From positions 22,807 to 86,806 of the forward strand of contig LVLI01000256.1 of assembly GCA_001687465.1 (NCBI GenBank): a stretch of DNA of 64,000 bases. Reading direction: 5' to 3'. The translations under genes were made by a program, and so were the position numbers. Numbering within the stretch: position 1 is the first letter of the stretch; the number at the start of each line of letters is the position of its first letter. Source of the stretch: Halocafeteria seosinensis. Taxonomy: Eukaryota > Sar > Bigyra > Bicosoecida. Positions 35,029 through 46,029 of the stretch are shown piece after piece. The notes under the pieces are model-generated. The model was given only the letters and a program-made list of their open reading frames with translations. It was not told the DNA's origin and did no database searches.

Positions 35029-35424
35029 TGGACTGCATGGAGAAGACTTAATCCCACTGTATGCATTGCGATGCCCGGCGTCATACAAGATATCTCAACA
35101 CAAAATTACGAACATTAAGGCCGTATATCTGTATTCACCGCCACCTACCTCAAGTTTTCAGTTCGCTTTCGTGATACTGGTGGATCTCTTTTTGAAGACC
35201 GTTTCCAAATTCGCCAACAAATCATGGATACACTGCAGTCTGCTAATGCACACGCTGTAGAATGAATCACACACATACGTGAATTTTCTGTTCTTCTTTC
35301 TCGTTCTTGTCGCCCCGAGTGGGCCTCTGCGGCAACACCCTTTCTGTTTTTGCCCCAACGGTGTCCCCCTTCCGGCAACGTTGCTTGAGTCGGGCGGTGC
35401 TGTCCCATCCCAGGGGTGGAACCC

Positions 35425-35640
35425 ATGAAGGCAGCGGAGGCATACCCGGCGTGCACCATCACGGCATACCTAGACGACATAGTCATTCAGGGAGTGCCGG
35501 CGGAAGCACGCGCAGCATTCAACCTGCTTCAGGAAGAACTGCAGCTGGACTGAAAACCAACCGGGAGAAGACGCAGGTCCTGGTCGCAGACGACCTAGAC
35601 ATACACGAAGACGAATGGAGCCATATCATCCCACCGCAAA
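35425..35640 (+). pseudogene. Reverse transcriptase fragment
   Basis: The frame from 35425 contains ITAYLDDIVIQG, the YxDD active-site motif of reverse transcriptases, followed by a helix (AFNLLQEELQLD) and a stop at 35551-35553. The expected next motif (GLKTNREKTQVL) continues in another frame, so at least one frameshift separates them. Upstream and downstream RT domains were not found. It is a dead retroelement piece; its class (non-LTR or other) cannot be settled from this length. Confidence 0.65.
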
Positions 35641-35874
35641 ACATAGCACGACCATTGGACGGCACACCGGCAGAATCTCTGCTTGAACAGCTGCAGAGCT
35701 CCCTTTGGCAATGGAAGCCGAGCATTTTTTCAATGCCGTCGTCACATGCAAACGTCAAGAAGAGAAGTCGTAAGGTGGGCGAGGCGGCTTAAACACACAG
35801 AAGGAAATGAACAGCCGCACGTTGAGAAGGATGCAGAAGTTCGTGAGGATGACACTCAGACTGAGGCAGCGTCC

Positions 35875-36270
35875 CCTGTTATATCGTTACCCTGCTTTGC
35901 ACATTCATTAAGTGTTTTCTCTCATTCGTTCTCTAGAAATGTGATTGAGAAATCCTGCCGTCTGAAACACTTTCTTCAAGCATCGCCTGCACTTAAACGA
36001 CGTCTTTCGGACTATACACAGGACCGCGGAATCACGCGAAGTTTAACTGCCTACTGTGCAACGCCCGTTGAAGGAATTGGCAGAGAGCCGAGAAAGCCGG
36101 AATCGAATTGCAGACGTGATTAATATCATTGAGGGCTCACGGTTTTGGGTCGATATAGGACAGTCCTTAACGCTACGAAACCGATAGCTGAGTCCATTGA
36201 GCGTCTCGAGCGCTCCCAGGCGAATTTGGCAGACTGCGCCATCGAGTTTCTGCGTATTGGCAGGAGGCTT
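35875..36270 (+). pseudogene. hAT-like transposase remnant
   Basis: Three consecutive pieces in three frames read like the RNase-H-fold/DUF659 region of hAT transposases: SLPCFAHSLSVFSHSF and IEKSCRLKHFLQASP (frame 1, to about 36050); LKELAESRESRNRIADVI (frame 2, about 36055-36180); LNATKPIAESIERLERSQAN (frame 3, about 36165-36260). Two frameshifts break the frame and no intact zinc finger or dimerisation domain was located. It lies between the inverted copies of the dispersed repeat at 33844 and 36838, which could be the ends of the original element. Confidence 0.6.
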
Positions 36271-36550
36271 GAACGGGATCGCGGAAAATTTGCAAGTCAT
36301 GGGAACTTCTTGTCGCATATCAGGAAATCCTACAACTGCAGATACCGCCAGGTTTTTACTAAGTACCACACATTGGCGCTGTGCTTACATTCTGTAGGTA
36401 AACAGACACTAACCCGTACACAAACAAATATCGGCTGCTCTGTACACCTTCCGAAAGGTTATGAGGAAGTGGGATGGGGGGACGTGGACGGGATAGCAGT
36501 GGAACTGGAGAACTACATCCGCATGAGTGAAATGCCAGTGGACGACACAA

Positions 36551-36588
36551 TCCACACACACAAATGTGACAGATAGCCCACCGGCCGG
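36551..36588 (-). repeat. Fragment of the dispersed repeat, inverted
   Basis: CACACACAAATGTGACAGAT followed by AGCCCACCGGCCGG is the reverse complement of the 3' part of the copy at 33844-33948. Confidence 0.65.
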
Positions 36589-36750
36589 AATCCAACAATG
36601 CGGAAGAAACAGACGGTGAAGACAGTGATGATAGCTTGGGAATTGGAGAAGCAGGCTGATTAATTGGAGAAAGATACCATGGTATCGACCTGGATCGTAT
36701 GGGAGACTTCGGTCTTGCAGACATGCCAGTGGTTATCGATGATGGAGCAG

Positions 36751-36838
36751 ACACACACACACATATATGTGACAGGTAGCCCACCGGCCGGGGACTTGAC
36801 CGCAACCTCTTAACGAGGAGCGAGGGGTCCGCTGTTCC
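36751..36838 (-). repeat. Dispersed repeat, inverted copy
   Basis: Reverse complement of the repeat at 33844, ending GGGGTCCGCTGTTCC. It lacks about 18 bp present in the plus-strand copies (the CACGGGCGC part). Preceded by an (AC)n tract. Confidence 0.75.
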
Positions 36839-37182
36839 AGAAGCAGAAGATAGCTCACTCAGAGAAGTTGTATAGCTATGATAATTTCCACATGTCTCAT
36901 TCGCTTTTTTCACTGTCATCTGATGGTGGTGAAATACTGTACTTGCGGCACAGCCTTCGGAAATACTAATACACACTGGACCTGATGAGTCGTTATAGAA
37001 TACGCCAATACAGTAGTCACATTTTCTTTAAAACATGTAGTCACGTTTGTTTGCAAGGCGTATTGTTTTTGTACCTGTATATTGAAGAAAAAATTCGAAA
37101 GGACAAGACAAGGCAAGACAACACAGCGTGTATAGAGCGCCTATTTGGAGGACCTGTATAGGACCCCTGCCTACTCAACACG
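36839..37182. other. Intergenic upstream of CTNNBL1
   Basis: 344 bp between the last repeat copy and the CTNNBL1 start. No gene recognised. Confidence 0.35.
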
Positions 37183-39541
37183 ATGGAGGGCCATTTTGCC
37201 GATGTTATGGGGACTCAAAAGCGCGGTCGCGAGGAGGATGATGGGAAATCATCCTCTACCGCTGCCAATCATAAAGCTATGAGAACCTCGGCATCGTCAT
37301 CAGCCTCTGCTAGTGCTGCTGCTGCTGCGTCCGGAGGTCAAGCTTCCACGGACAATACAGGCAGTAGTTTGAGCCAGGAGCAAATCCAAAAGATGTTAGC
37401 CGAAGCAGATAATATCGATGTAAGGGAGGTGAATGTTCTGAGACTGAGAGTTACTCGCTACACCTTTGTCCATTGAGCTACAGGTGCCGTCTCTGGATGC
37501 TGGTGGAATCAAAAAGATGTCTCAGAATTTGGAGAAGAAGATAAACAAGAATCAGTTACAGCGAGCCAAGTGGACTGACCAGCCAGCCAAGTAAGAAAAT
37601 CTGGAGTTGTTTAGGCTTAGCGTCTAGGAACAGTCATTGTTGATGCTTGCTCAGATTTATGAACTCAGAACTGGAGCTCCATGAAGAGGTCCAAAAATTC
37701 ACATCTGTTGCGGCAGCACCTGAGCTATATGGCCATCTGGTGAGTAATTCTACCACTATCGATTTTGGTACGGATGTGAAATCATCGCGCCTGTGTATTC
37801 GTCTTATTGCAGATAAAATGCAATACTGTAACCTCGTTACTTGGACTGCTTTCCCACGAAAATACTGACATCGCAGTAGATGCCGTGGCCGTCTTCTCGG
37901 AACTCCTAAACCCTGAGGTATTGCAAACGGACGAGGAGGAAACCGCTGCTATTCAGATTGTCGATCACATGGTATGGGGGAACTAAACCATAGCTAGCGT
38001 TCTTGAGAGACGTATTGTCTTATTGAGCTGATGCATGTTACCCCAACAGCTGGAGAACGATGGGTTAGAACTAGTGGTTCAAAACCTGCAACGACTCAAC
38101 GAAGAATCCGCAGAAGAATCCCAAGGAATTTTCGACACTCTGTCGTTGCTAGAGTATATTCTCCAGTTGAAGGTATGTGTGAGCTACTGCGACACGTATT
38201 AGATGAAGCAGCTCATTGAAGTTACCGTTCTTGTCGGTTTGACAGACGGACTTGTCGGGAACGCTATGCTCGAAAACGCCAATACTGGAGTGGCTAATTA
38301 TACGTGTTTTGAAAAAAGCATACGATTACAATAAATTGTATGCCTCGGAGATGCTTTCTTTGCTCATGCAATCTAACTTGGATAATGCCTCCTTAGTAGG
38401 GCAACTGGGAACGTCAGGTGATCAGAGCCGCAAACAACTTGGTGTAACGACGGAAGGTGGAGGAGTAGAGGCATTACTTAAAGCTATTAGCTATTACAAG
38501 AAGCAAAATCCTAAAGGAGGAGAAGAAGAGGAGTGTGTCGAAAACCTCTTTAATTGTTTAATGACAGCTCTAGTAAGTAAACGTGATTAAAACTTGGTTT
38601 GGTGGACTTGTGCACGATCGAACGAGTGCTGATGCTACAGATGGTGTCCCAAAACAAAGACAGGTTTCGAAGAGCAGAAGGGTTCGCGCTGATGTTGCGA
38701 TGTATTAGAGAGAAGAAATTTGCGAAACACAGCGCGTTTCGCGTCATTGACTGGGCAGTATCGCAATCTATGGAAAACTCGAAGAATTTAGTCTGTAAGA
38801 AGCTGTTTGAGGCGTTCATCAACACTGCAGTTAACAGTTACAATAGGATCTTTGCTGTTTATCATCCTTGCAGCGGAAGGAGGGTTAAAGTATATGTTTC
38901 CCATCTTTATGGGCAAGGGACAGGCTGCTACCAAGAAGGAGTTTGGACCTGATGCAGCCCACGCGGAACAGAAGGCTTCCATAAACATTCTGAGCAGTCT
39001 GGCGGAATTACTACCGGAACAAAGCGTAGAAAGGTTGCGCTTCGTTGCAAAATTTTTGGAAAAAAGTGATGAAAAGATCGATAGACTGGTAGAATTACAC
39101 ACTGAGTATCAGGAAAAGGTAACGGCTTTTGAGAAGGATGTTAGCGCGGGCCGAGTAAGCCTGGAGGAAGGGGATGAGACGGACGAGCTTCTAGCAGACC
39201 TTCCCGCCGAGGACAGACTGTACCTGAAAAAGTTAGACAATGGACTTGATATGCTTCAGCGTATCGATGCAATGATAGCACATCTGTGCATAGGTACAGG
39301 AGGTGATTCTCGAATCCGCGACCGACTTTGGTCGAAACTCTACAAGCAAGGAAGTTCTCTGGCTTCGGTTGCTACTACTCTCCAAGAGCATGCACAGCAT
39401 ATAGGCCGGAGTACCGAGGAAAACCGTGACCAACAGGATAGTGGATCTAACACCCAAAGGGCTAGATTGGAACGCGTGGTCCACGATCTTATTGGATTTT
39501 CTGCGGGGGAGCAGCAAGACAGCTCACAAAATGGACAGTAA
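37183..39541 (+). CDS. CTNNBL1: Beta-catenin-like protein 1
   Basis: Eight exons: 37183-37419, 37484-37590, 37655-37739, 37813-37971, 38050-38172, 38246-38572, 38641-38794, 38874-39541; 1860 nt, 619 residues. CTNNBL1 is an armadillo-repeat protein associated with the Prp19/CDC5L part of the spliceosome. Conserved stretches: KFMNSELELHEEVQKF, VTSLLGLLSHENTDIAVD, ELLNPEV, ENDGLELVVQNLQRLNEE, GVEALLKAISYYKKQNP, ECVENLFNCLMTAL, GGLKYMFPIFM, DRLVELHTEYQEKV, LYLKKLDNGLDMLQRID. The N-terminus has a KRGREEDD basic/acidic stretch, a plausible nuclear signal, and a Ser/Ala-rich run. The intron at 38795-38873 was chosen over a weaker donor downstream because it keeps phase 1 into GGLKYMFPIF. Length fits the family. 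Confidence 0.93.
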
Positions 39542-39877
39542 GAATTCATGACAGATTTTAGTATTTGCCCCTTTGCCGCACAATTTGCTGCCACTCTCAA
39601 ATTACTTCCACGGACTGAGATCAACCCGATTTCTAGATTGCTTCCACTGCGAGCTTCTCACGTTGCCAAGGTTGTGTCTTCACAAACACCCTCTCAGGTA
39701 TCTTCACAACCATCTCTATCGTGTTGTACAGAGTGAATACAGGCGTAGTTTCCTGCATACGCGAGTCTAAGGACATGGTTTGATGTGGTATGAAAGCATC
39801 AAGCTGTAGCTTGTCCGATTATCCGTCATTCAAGGGCAGCAGAAGTGATTCTGTAGAACACCCACGCGTTTTGGGGT
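39542..39877. other. Intergenic between CTNNBL1 and ribose-5-phosphate isomerase
   Basis: 336 bp with 3' and 5' flanking sequence only; short frames here look non-coding. Confidence 0.35.
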
Positions 39878-40975
39878 ATGCATATTGGCATTTACAGGCT
39901 ATTTTCTGGGAATCTAAGGCGTCAAGTGAGGTTAGTCCCTTCGAACAAATTACATTTCTCGAGAATGAGCTCCTCGAAACCGTATAACACGGAAGCGCCG
40001 TCGGACCCGGTGGAGAAATCCAAGTTTCTGGCAGCACGCCAGGCGTTTGACGATTATGTGGTCAAGGATGGAATGAAAATTGGGATAGGGAGTGGTTCCA
40101 CCATCGTACACGGAATTCATCGCTTGGCGCAAATGTACCATGAGGATGGAAAAGATGTCGTTTGCGTGCCGACTTCCTTTCAATCTCGTCAGGTAAGTGA
40201 GGGTTGTGGGATTCCTCCTTCCTTGTTTGGAACAAGCAACCTGGAATGTTTATGGTTGCAGCTCATTACTGAAGTGGGTCTGCCACTTTCGGATCTATCC
40301 CAATGTCCACAACTTGATGTAGCTTTTGACGGAGCTGATGAATGTGATAGAAGCCTGAACTGCATTAAAGGTACGCTAGGTTGAGAGGAAGATCCGAAAC
40401 TGTTAGGATCATGGATTCTCTATGTGATTGCAGGAGGTGGTGGCTGCCACCTGCTGGAGAAATTGGTTGCATCATGTGCGCAGAAGTTTATTATCATCGC
40501 CGATGATCGGAAGCAGAGTGAAATACTTGGGAGAAAATGGCGGAAAGGTGTGCCGATAGAGGTGAGTTCAGAGCAGTAAACTGGATAACAAATAAGTAAA
40601 GTACGAAGACCTGTGAAACAAGTTCTGCAGGTGGTGTCGGATGGTTACTATCCCATTACACAGAAGCTACAGAAAGAATTCAATGGAAAACCTGTACTGA
40701 GAATGGGTGGCTCCGCGAAGGCAGGGCCCGTTGTGACAGACAAAGGTAAGATGACTCATGCCCTTATGTGCTACTAAGCGAAATAGAAGATTCTTACATC
40801 TGCAGGCAATTTTATACTGGATACTGATTTTGGTGAAGTCCATGATCCCTCATCCCTTCACTTAAAGCTCATCCGAATCCCAGGTGTGGTCGAGACGGGC
40901 TTCTTCTGCGACTTCGCCGAAAAGGCGTACTTCGGTAAGGAGGACGGCTCCGTCGAAGTATGGAACCGGCCATAA
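39878..40975 (+). CDS. RPIA: Ribose-5-phosphate isomerase A
   Basis: Five exons: 39878-40192, 40262-40370, 40434-40561, 40631-40745, 40806-40975; 278 residues from the first ATG, or 249 from the in-frame ATG at 39965. It interconverts ribose 5-phosphate and ribulose 5-phosphate in the pentose phosphate pathway. Motifs: KIGIGSGSTIVHGI, VPTSFQSRQ, LDVAFDGADECD (catalytic DGADE), GGGGCHLLEKLVASCA, FIIIADDRKQS, VPIEVVSDGYYPI, GNFILDTDFGEV, and IPGVVETGFFCDFAEKAYFG. The 29 residues between the two ATGs are basic and without acids (YRLFSGNLRRQVRLVPSNK), typical of an organelle targeting peptide, while the shorter form would be cytosolic. Both starts are in the same exon. Confidence 0.94.
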
Positions 40976-41845
40976 GGAGGTATCAAGGAGGATGTCTGTT
41001 CACTTGAGCGTGTAATTATTGATGCATTTTCCGCAATGTAAAGTGTATTTGATCGCTATCCTAATTCACCGTTGTGTTCCAGTTGCGTGCTCGTTTGGGG
41101 TTGTAACCGTATCAGTGGTCACGCATAATTTTCATTTTCTTATTTTTCAGCCAATTCGACATTTCTGCCGTAATCTCTCCATTTCTCCACACTATCAGTA
41201 GTCCACCTCAGTGTTCGTTATCCTCCACACCGACAATCAGTCGCTGAGTTCCAGTCTCCGGGGGGTCCACGTGTACAGGGGATGGGACGGTTTTGGTCCC
41301 CTGCCATAGGGGGTCGTATCCTCTCGTGCGCCCTCCTGGTCCATACGATAGTGCTGGCAGCAATGTTTGATAGTTAGGCTTGCAAGTACCAGTTTGTTGT
41401 GCCCCTCTGAGCACCGGGAAAATATCGACTGATTTGCGTGGTCGAAACAACGCCCTCACGTGTGGGAAAGCCCGTTATACCCTTGGAGGCGCCTCTAGAC
41501 TTTGAAGGCTGAAACGACGATTACACACCCCCAGACAAGCGGATTTCGACATCAGAGTATGTTGTATAGTGTATCTAGTTGTGTGTAAACTACTCTCTGT
41601 GGTAAAAAAGTGTCGTATGTATGGAGTAAAATGGAGGTTTTATTGCCCCTCTTCTGTTGTACTCCAGACCCCTCTGACGTGGATATGGTAGTGCATAAGG
41701 ACGATCTATAGCCCCGATACGATGAATCTTATTTACTGAAGTCTGTCCTTTCATGCTAACGAGTAATTTTCAGGGATCGTGCTCTCATACTGGTAATTAG
41801 GGAACCCGTGTTCGCTGGGATCCCATTGCGTCAGAGCCAGCGGTC
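40976..41845. other. Intergenic, 870 bp
   Basis: No gene recognised. It contains a G/C-rich segment at about 41250-41345 with GGGGTCCACGTG and GGTCCCCTGCCATAGGGGG, which can form several short hairpins. No clear RNA gene was identified. Confidence 0.4.
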
Positions 41846-43168
41846 ATGGGGAGCAACAGAGTGAATGAACGCTTGGAGCAGGCGAAAGCAGAGGCTCAAC
41901 AGTTAAAAGAAGCTATTGAAAAGAGGCAAGAACAGCTCCACGATGGAGACCTACAAAGCGCATCCGAGGAATGCAAAGTGGGAGAAATTGAACCTTACTT
42001 TGAAGAGAGAAAACGGCTGAGAGGCCACTCAAATAAAGTTTATGCGATGGATTGGGCTGGTGATGCTAGGCATATAGTCAGTGCGAGGTAAGTCAGGTCC
42101 ACTCTGTGTTTCTTCTTCCTTGTTTTTAGGTATCTGGGCTTAGATAGTTGAAGTAGCTACTGACAGTCAGTTACTGATTCAACGTGTCTTTTGTACGTCT
42201 GCAGCCAAGATGGAAAATTAATGATATGGGATGGACCACTGTCTGTGAAAACATCAGTGGTTCATTTACGGAGCTCGTGGGTCATGACTTGTGCCTTTGA
42301 GCAGGTAGAGGATCGCCTAGTGGCGTGTGGAGGCTTGGATAATGTTTGCAGTATATATTACCTCGATCCAGGAGTTACCTACATACAGAAGCCAATAAAA
42401 GAGCTACAACATCACGATGGATACCTGTCGTGCTGTAGATTTGTCGATCCGCAAACGATGCTAACTAGTTCAGGTGACTCGACATGCATATTATGGGACG
42501 TGGAGACAGCTAGCGTGAAGGAGCTCTTCTCCGACCACGCTGGCGACGTTATGTCCGTTAGTGTATGCCCTACAAATCCCCAATTATTTGTGTCAGGATC
42601 TTGCGATGCCACGGCAAAAGTCTGGGATACGCGCAGCGGAAGATGCGTGCAAACATTTGTAGGACATGAGTCAGACATTAATGCTGTCCGGTTTATGCGA
42701 AACGGACTGTGCTTTGGCACGGCCTCGGATGATGCTAGTTGCAAATTGTTCGATATCCGAGCTTATACAGAACTCAATGACTTTTCTGATGATGGTAAGG
42801 ACTTCTTTGATAAAAAGTCGCGGTGTTTCATTTGCTTCCTACTCGACTTGTTTGGTGTGGTACGCAGGAGTTGTATGCGGCATGTCGTGTTTGGATTTCA
42901 GTAAAAGTGGCCGCTTTATAATAGCTGGCAATGACAATTGGGTGTGTAACATTTGGGATACCCTCCATTTTTCGGGATCGGCGATTTGCAGGATAGAAGG
43001 TCACACTAATCGCGTTAGTTGTTTAGGAGTAGATAATGAAGGAGTTGCTATATGCACAGGGTCATGGGACACCACGCTGGCGGTATGTTTTTCTGGGTTC
43101 TAAGCAGTTTGAACCTGATATGTATGTGTCAAATTCTTCAAATGTATGCATTGCAGATTTACGCATAG
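41846..43168 (+). CDS. Heterotrimeric G-protein beta subunit (WD40), copy 1
   Basis: Four exons: 41846-42087, 42205-42794, 42868-43082, 43157-43168; 352 residues. The N-terminal coiled coil ([20 protein letters not shown]) would pair with a gamma subunit. Seven WD40 blades follow: [90 protein letters not shown] and a last blade ending in WDTTLA, I, Y, A. Length and the GGLDN, SGSCD signatures match G-beta. The final exon is only 12 nt (ATTTACGCATAG), supplying the last three residues, analogous to the KIWN end of animal G-beta. It is the upstream member of a tandem pair with the gene at 43525. Confidence 0.92.
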
Positions 43169-43524
43169 ACAAAGCAGGTAGTAGAGGATTTTTTAGCTAG
43201 TCTTCCGTACAGCCACAACTTGCATGTGTGTAGCCGAACAAGAGCCGCTACATTTTCTAGTGCAGCGAACTGAAGCATGAATATAGCACGTTAATGATAA
43301 TATTAGAATTTGCTGAACTCTTTGTTTACGCCACTGAAATTTCATTCTTCTGGCACCGTTACACTTCCCCCACTGTCTGTTCGGTCGCAACTTGTCACCT
43401 TCGGCCAGATTGCGCTTGGTTGGAAGTCATTTGTACATTGCTTTGAAGAGATTGTATCGTCATGCATAGTGCCTCGATTTTCGCGACTGTGAGCCGCAGT
43501 ACGCAGAGATGAACATAGGCTCCC
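43169..43524. other. Spacer between the two G-beta genes
   Basis: 356 bp between the stop of copy 1 and the start of copy 2; no gene recognised. Confidence 0.35.
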
Positions 43525-44797
43525 ATGTCCGCCACAGAATCCGTTCAGGAGCGCTTACAGACCGCTGAGGCGGAAGTTCGCAAGCTCAAGCAGAAGCTGG
43601 AGGAGCGAAAAGCCGGATTCGAGACAAAGCCGCCCCCGCTGGAACTATTCCACCGCCGTTCGGAGCGTAATTTGGATGTCGAACGTATGCAGACACTGCA
43701 TGCGGACCCTCGCAAAGTGTACTCCATCGACTGGGCTGGTTCCTCGAGTATTTTACTAAGTATTGGGTGAGGAAGCGAGTTGCGTAACGGAACTGTATCT
43801 TTTAGCTGGTATCTTACGCAACATCTCTCTATTCTATGATGCGCAATGCAGACAAGCGGGTCAACTAATTGTCTGGAATGCCGCGAAAGCTCAAAAGCAA
43901 AGTCTAGTTCTTCAAAAGAATTATTGGACGTTAGCTTGTACATTTGAAAGCGACACCGATAGATTGATTGCAACGGGTGGCCTGAATAACTCTTGCTCGG
44001 TTTACGCATTTGACGCTAGAGCTCTGCGAATTCAAGAACCAGCAGTGCACGAATTCGTATATCACACTGGATATATTTCTAGCTGTTGCTTTTTGAGTGG
44101 TTCTTCGCTAGTAATAGGATCCGGTGACCAGCGTTGCTCCGTTTGGGATGTGGAAAAAGGCGAGAGGATGAACGCATTTCCAGGACATTCGGGAGATATT
44201 ACTTCAGTGCATTCCTGTCCTGTAGATCCCAATGTTTTCGCCTCAGGATCATGCGATTCCACGGTGAAGATTTGGGATTGTCGCGCTGGCACGAATGTGC
44301 TGACGTTTTCTTCGAGTGAGGCGGAACTCAACTCTGTTCGGTATATGAGAAACGGTTTCGTGATCGCCACAGGCGGAGAAGATGGAATTTGCAGCTTGAT
44401 TGACATACGATCTTGCTCGAGAATCAACGAATTCGGTGGTGAGAGTAAGTGTTGGATAGCAGTCGTGCTGAGGTCTGCGACGTAACTCTTCGTTACATGC
44501 ACACCAGGTTCTTCGTCCGCAATTAAGTCTGTCGACTTTAGCAAGAGTGGAAGATTTGTTTTTGCTGGATACGATTCAAAAGAATGCGCCGTAATGGACT
44601 GCTTTGACCCTGAATGGGCTCCCAAATACTATTTGATGGGACACACAGACTGTATTAGCGACGTCAAGGTCAACTCAGAAGGGACTGCTCTTGCGACAGC
44701 TTCATGGGACGGGACCATAATGGTGCGTTTTAGCAAATCTTTGAAACTGAATGGCTTCTACTCATTTTAGAGTCCGATTCCGCAGATTCACGCGTGA
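43525..44797 (+). CDS. Heterotrimeric G-protein beta subunit (WD40), divergent copy 2
   Basis: Four exons: 43525-43766, 43852-44444, 44508-44722, 44786-44797; 353 residues. Exon lengths (242, 593, 215, 12) and phases match the upstream paralogue (242, 590, 215, 12). It keeps the N-terminal coiled coil (ERLQTAEAEVRKLKQKLEER) and the blades (SIDWAGSS, GQLIVWNA, IATGGLNNSCSVY, VIGSGDQRCSVWDVE, FASGSCDSTVKIWDCRAG, IATGGEDGICSLIDIR), but many residues differ: DAKVWDT-type positions, the sixth blade, and the last one (ATASWDGTIMIHA). It is therefore an old duplicate, probably specialised. The last intron could alternatively end at 44770 and add five residues; the 12-nt version is preferred because it matches copy 1. 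Confidence 0.88.
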
Positions 44798-45425
44798 AAA
44801 AAGGGGGATGTCGACCACTGCGAACAAACACTCTGACGGTACTTTCTGCCTCAAGTCTACTCCCTCGTAAGGGATTACATCTGGGACAATTTTACTCAGG
44901 TCTGTCCAACTTGGTCCCTTCTCAATATGGCCGTATCTGCCGCAGGCCAAAGCAATGCTGCAGCTCCGCAGACTAAGTAGTGTACCTGCGGCCATGTCAG
45001 CATCCGCTCGCATCGCATTTGCAGCTTGCTTCGCCATTTCCATTTTGTCAAATTGAGTGGATCGTATGGAAACATTATCTCTACTCTCCCTATCACCGCA
45101 CCTTCCTCGGTGATCAAATACTCTCCGATACATTATAGCTGCCTGCTCTTCTCCATCCCGGGCTTTTGTTGATACGGGGGCTTTCTCAGTAGTGAGTGAC
45201 TGACTAGCCAAGACGGGTGCAGGATTCTTTCCGGGAGCTCTCACTCTCATCCTTCGATATGCGAGGACTCTTTGAAATGTCCATTCGGTTCTCGACTTCA
45301 GTTGGATGTTCTCTTCCCGGAGATACAAGCATGTCGGAGTTTGTTCCTTTTGCAGGCGAAGTGCATTCACACATGTGTTGCAATTATACTTCGTTTCCTC
45401 TTCAGCCAGTGTTGTGTTCCCTCAC
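44798..45425 (-). other. Possible minus-strand gene, unrecognised
   Basis: A frame read on the minus strand from about 45420 to 44800 looks coding in part: KYNCNTCVNALRLQ, LREENIQLKSRTEWTFQRV, and a helix (KMEMAKQAANAMRADADMAA). Its end would overlap the last exon of the G-beta copy 2. No ATG-based model with consistent splicing was found, and I do not recognise the family. It lies beside a repeat copy and may be a dead fragment. Confidence 0.3.
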
Positions 45426-45448
45426 GGCGCATGTCAGCAAGGCTGCAG

Positions 45449-45553
45449 GAACAGCGGGCCCGTCGCTGCTTTCACACGGGCGCATACCGCTCCTCGTTAA
45501 GAGGATGCGGTCAACTCCCCGGCCGGTGCAGTGACTGTCACATATGTGTGTGT
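45449..45553 (+). repeat. Dispersed repeat, plus-strand copy
   Basis: Nearly colinear with 33844-33948: GAACAGCGGGCCCGTCGCTG, CACGGGCGC, CCGCTCCTCGTTAAGAGGAT, CCCGGCCGGTG, CTGTCACATATGTGTGTG. Confidence 0.8.
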
Positions 45554-45555
45554 CT

Positions 45556-46029
45556 TCAACATGGCTTTTGCGTTGCACACTGTGTGCACACTGTGCAGCA
45601 CACATAGCCTTTCGGAAACACCTCCCCAATTAATCGAAGTGCACATTTTCTTTGTTCCTCTCTAGTGTTCTTACGCTCGTAAATGCGGTCTCTGTGCTCT
45701 GTGCTTAAGTGCTCAGCCAACCCCTTGCGATCTTGAACTTTAGTATTGCAATACCAACACTTGAAGAGAAGTGTGTCATCAGGAGGTACTCTGCTAACAT
45801 CAGCGGTCGCGGTGTCATCAACAGACACATCGTCAACGCTTCCATCAGCCGCTATGACTCTATCAGTCGTCATGTCTCCAACAGCAACGTCGCTAACACC
45901 AAGCAAGTTGTCAGCAGTGTCAGATATGGCACCAACGTTGCTACAGGGATTATGTTTGGCACTGTTAGGTTGTAGTGTGCTCGGAGTGTAACCAGCTCGT
46001 CCGGGACGTGCTTTCATCCTAAGCCCCAC
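45556..46029 (-). other. ORF with one zinc-finger-like motif
   Basis: 157-codon open frame on the minus strand next to the repeat copy. It contains FKCWYCNTKVQDRKGLAEHL followed by STEH, a C2H2/BED-like zinc-finger spacing, and a Val/Asp/Ala-rich stretch (repeats of DVSVDDTATADV type). The ORF then runs into a Cys-rich tail, which may be intronic. It could be the DNA-binding end of a mobile-element protein. Weakly supported. Confidence 0.35.

Noticed and set aside
36551-36780. The two inverted repeat fragments as a separate element
   Set aside because: Both match only the same 3' part of the dispersed repeat, so they are better explained as copies of that family.
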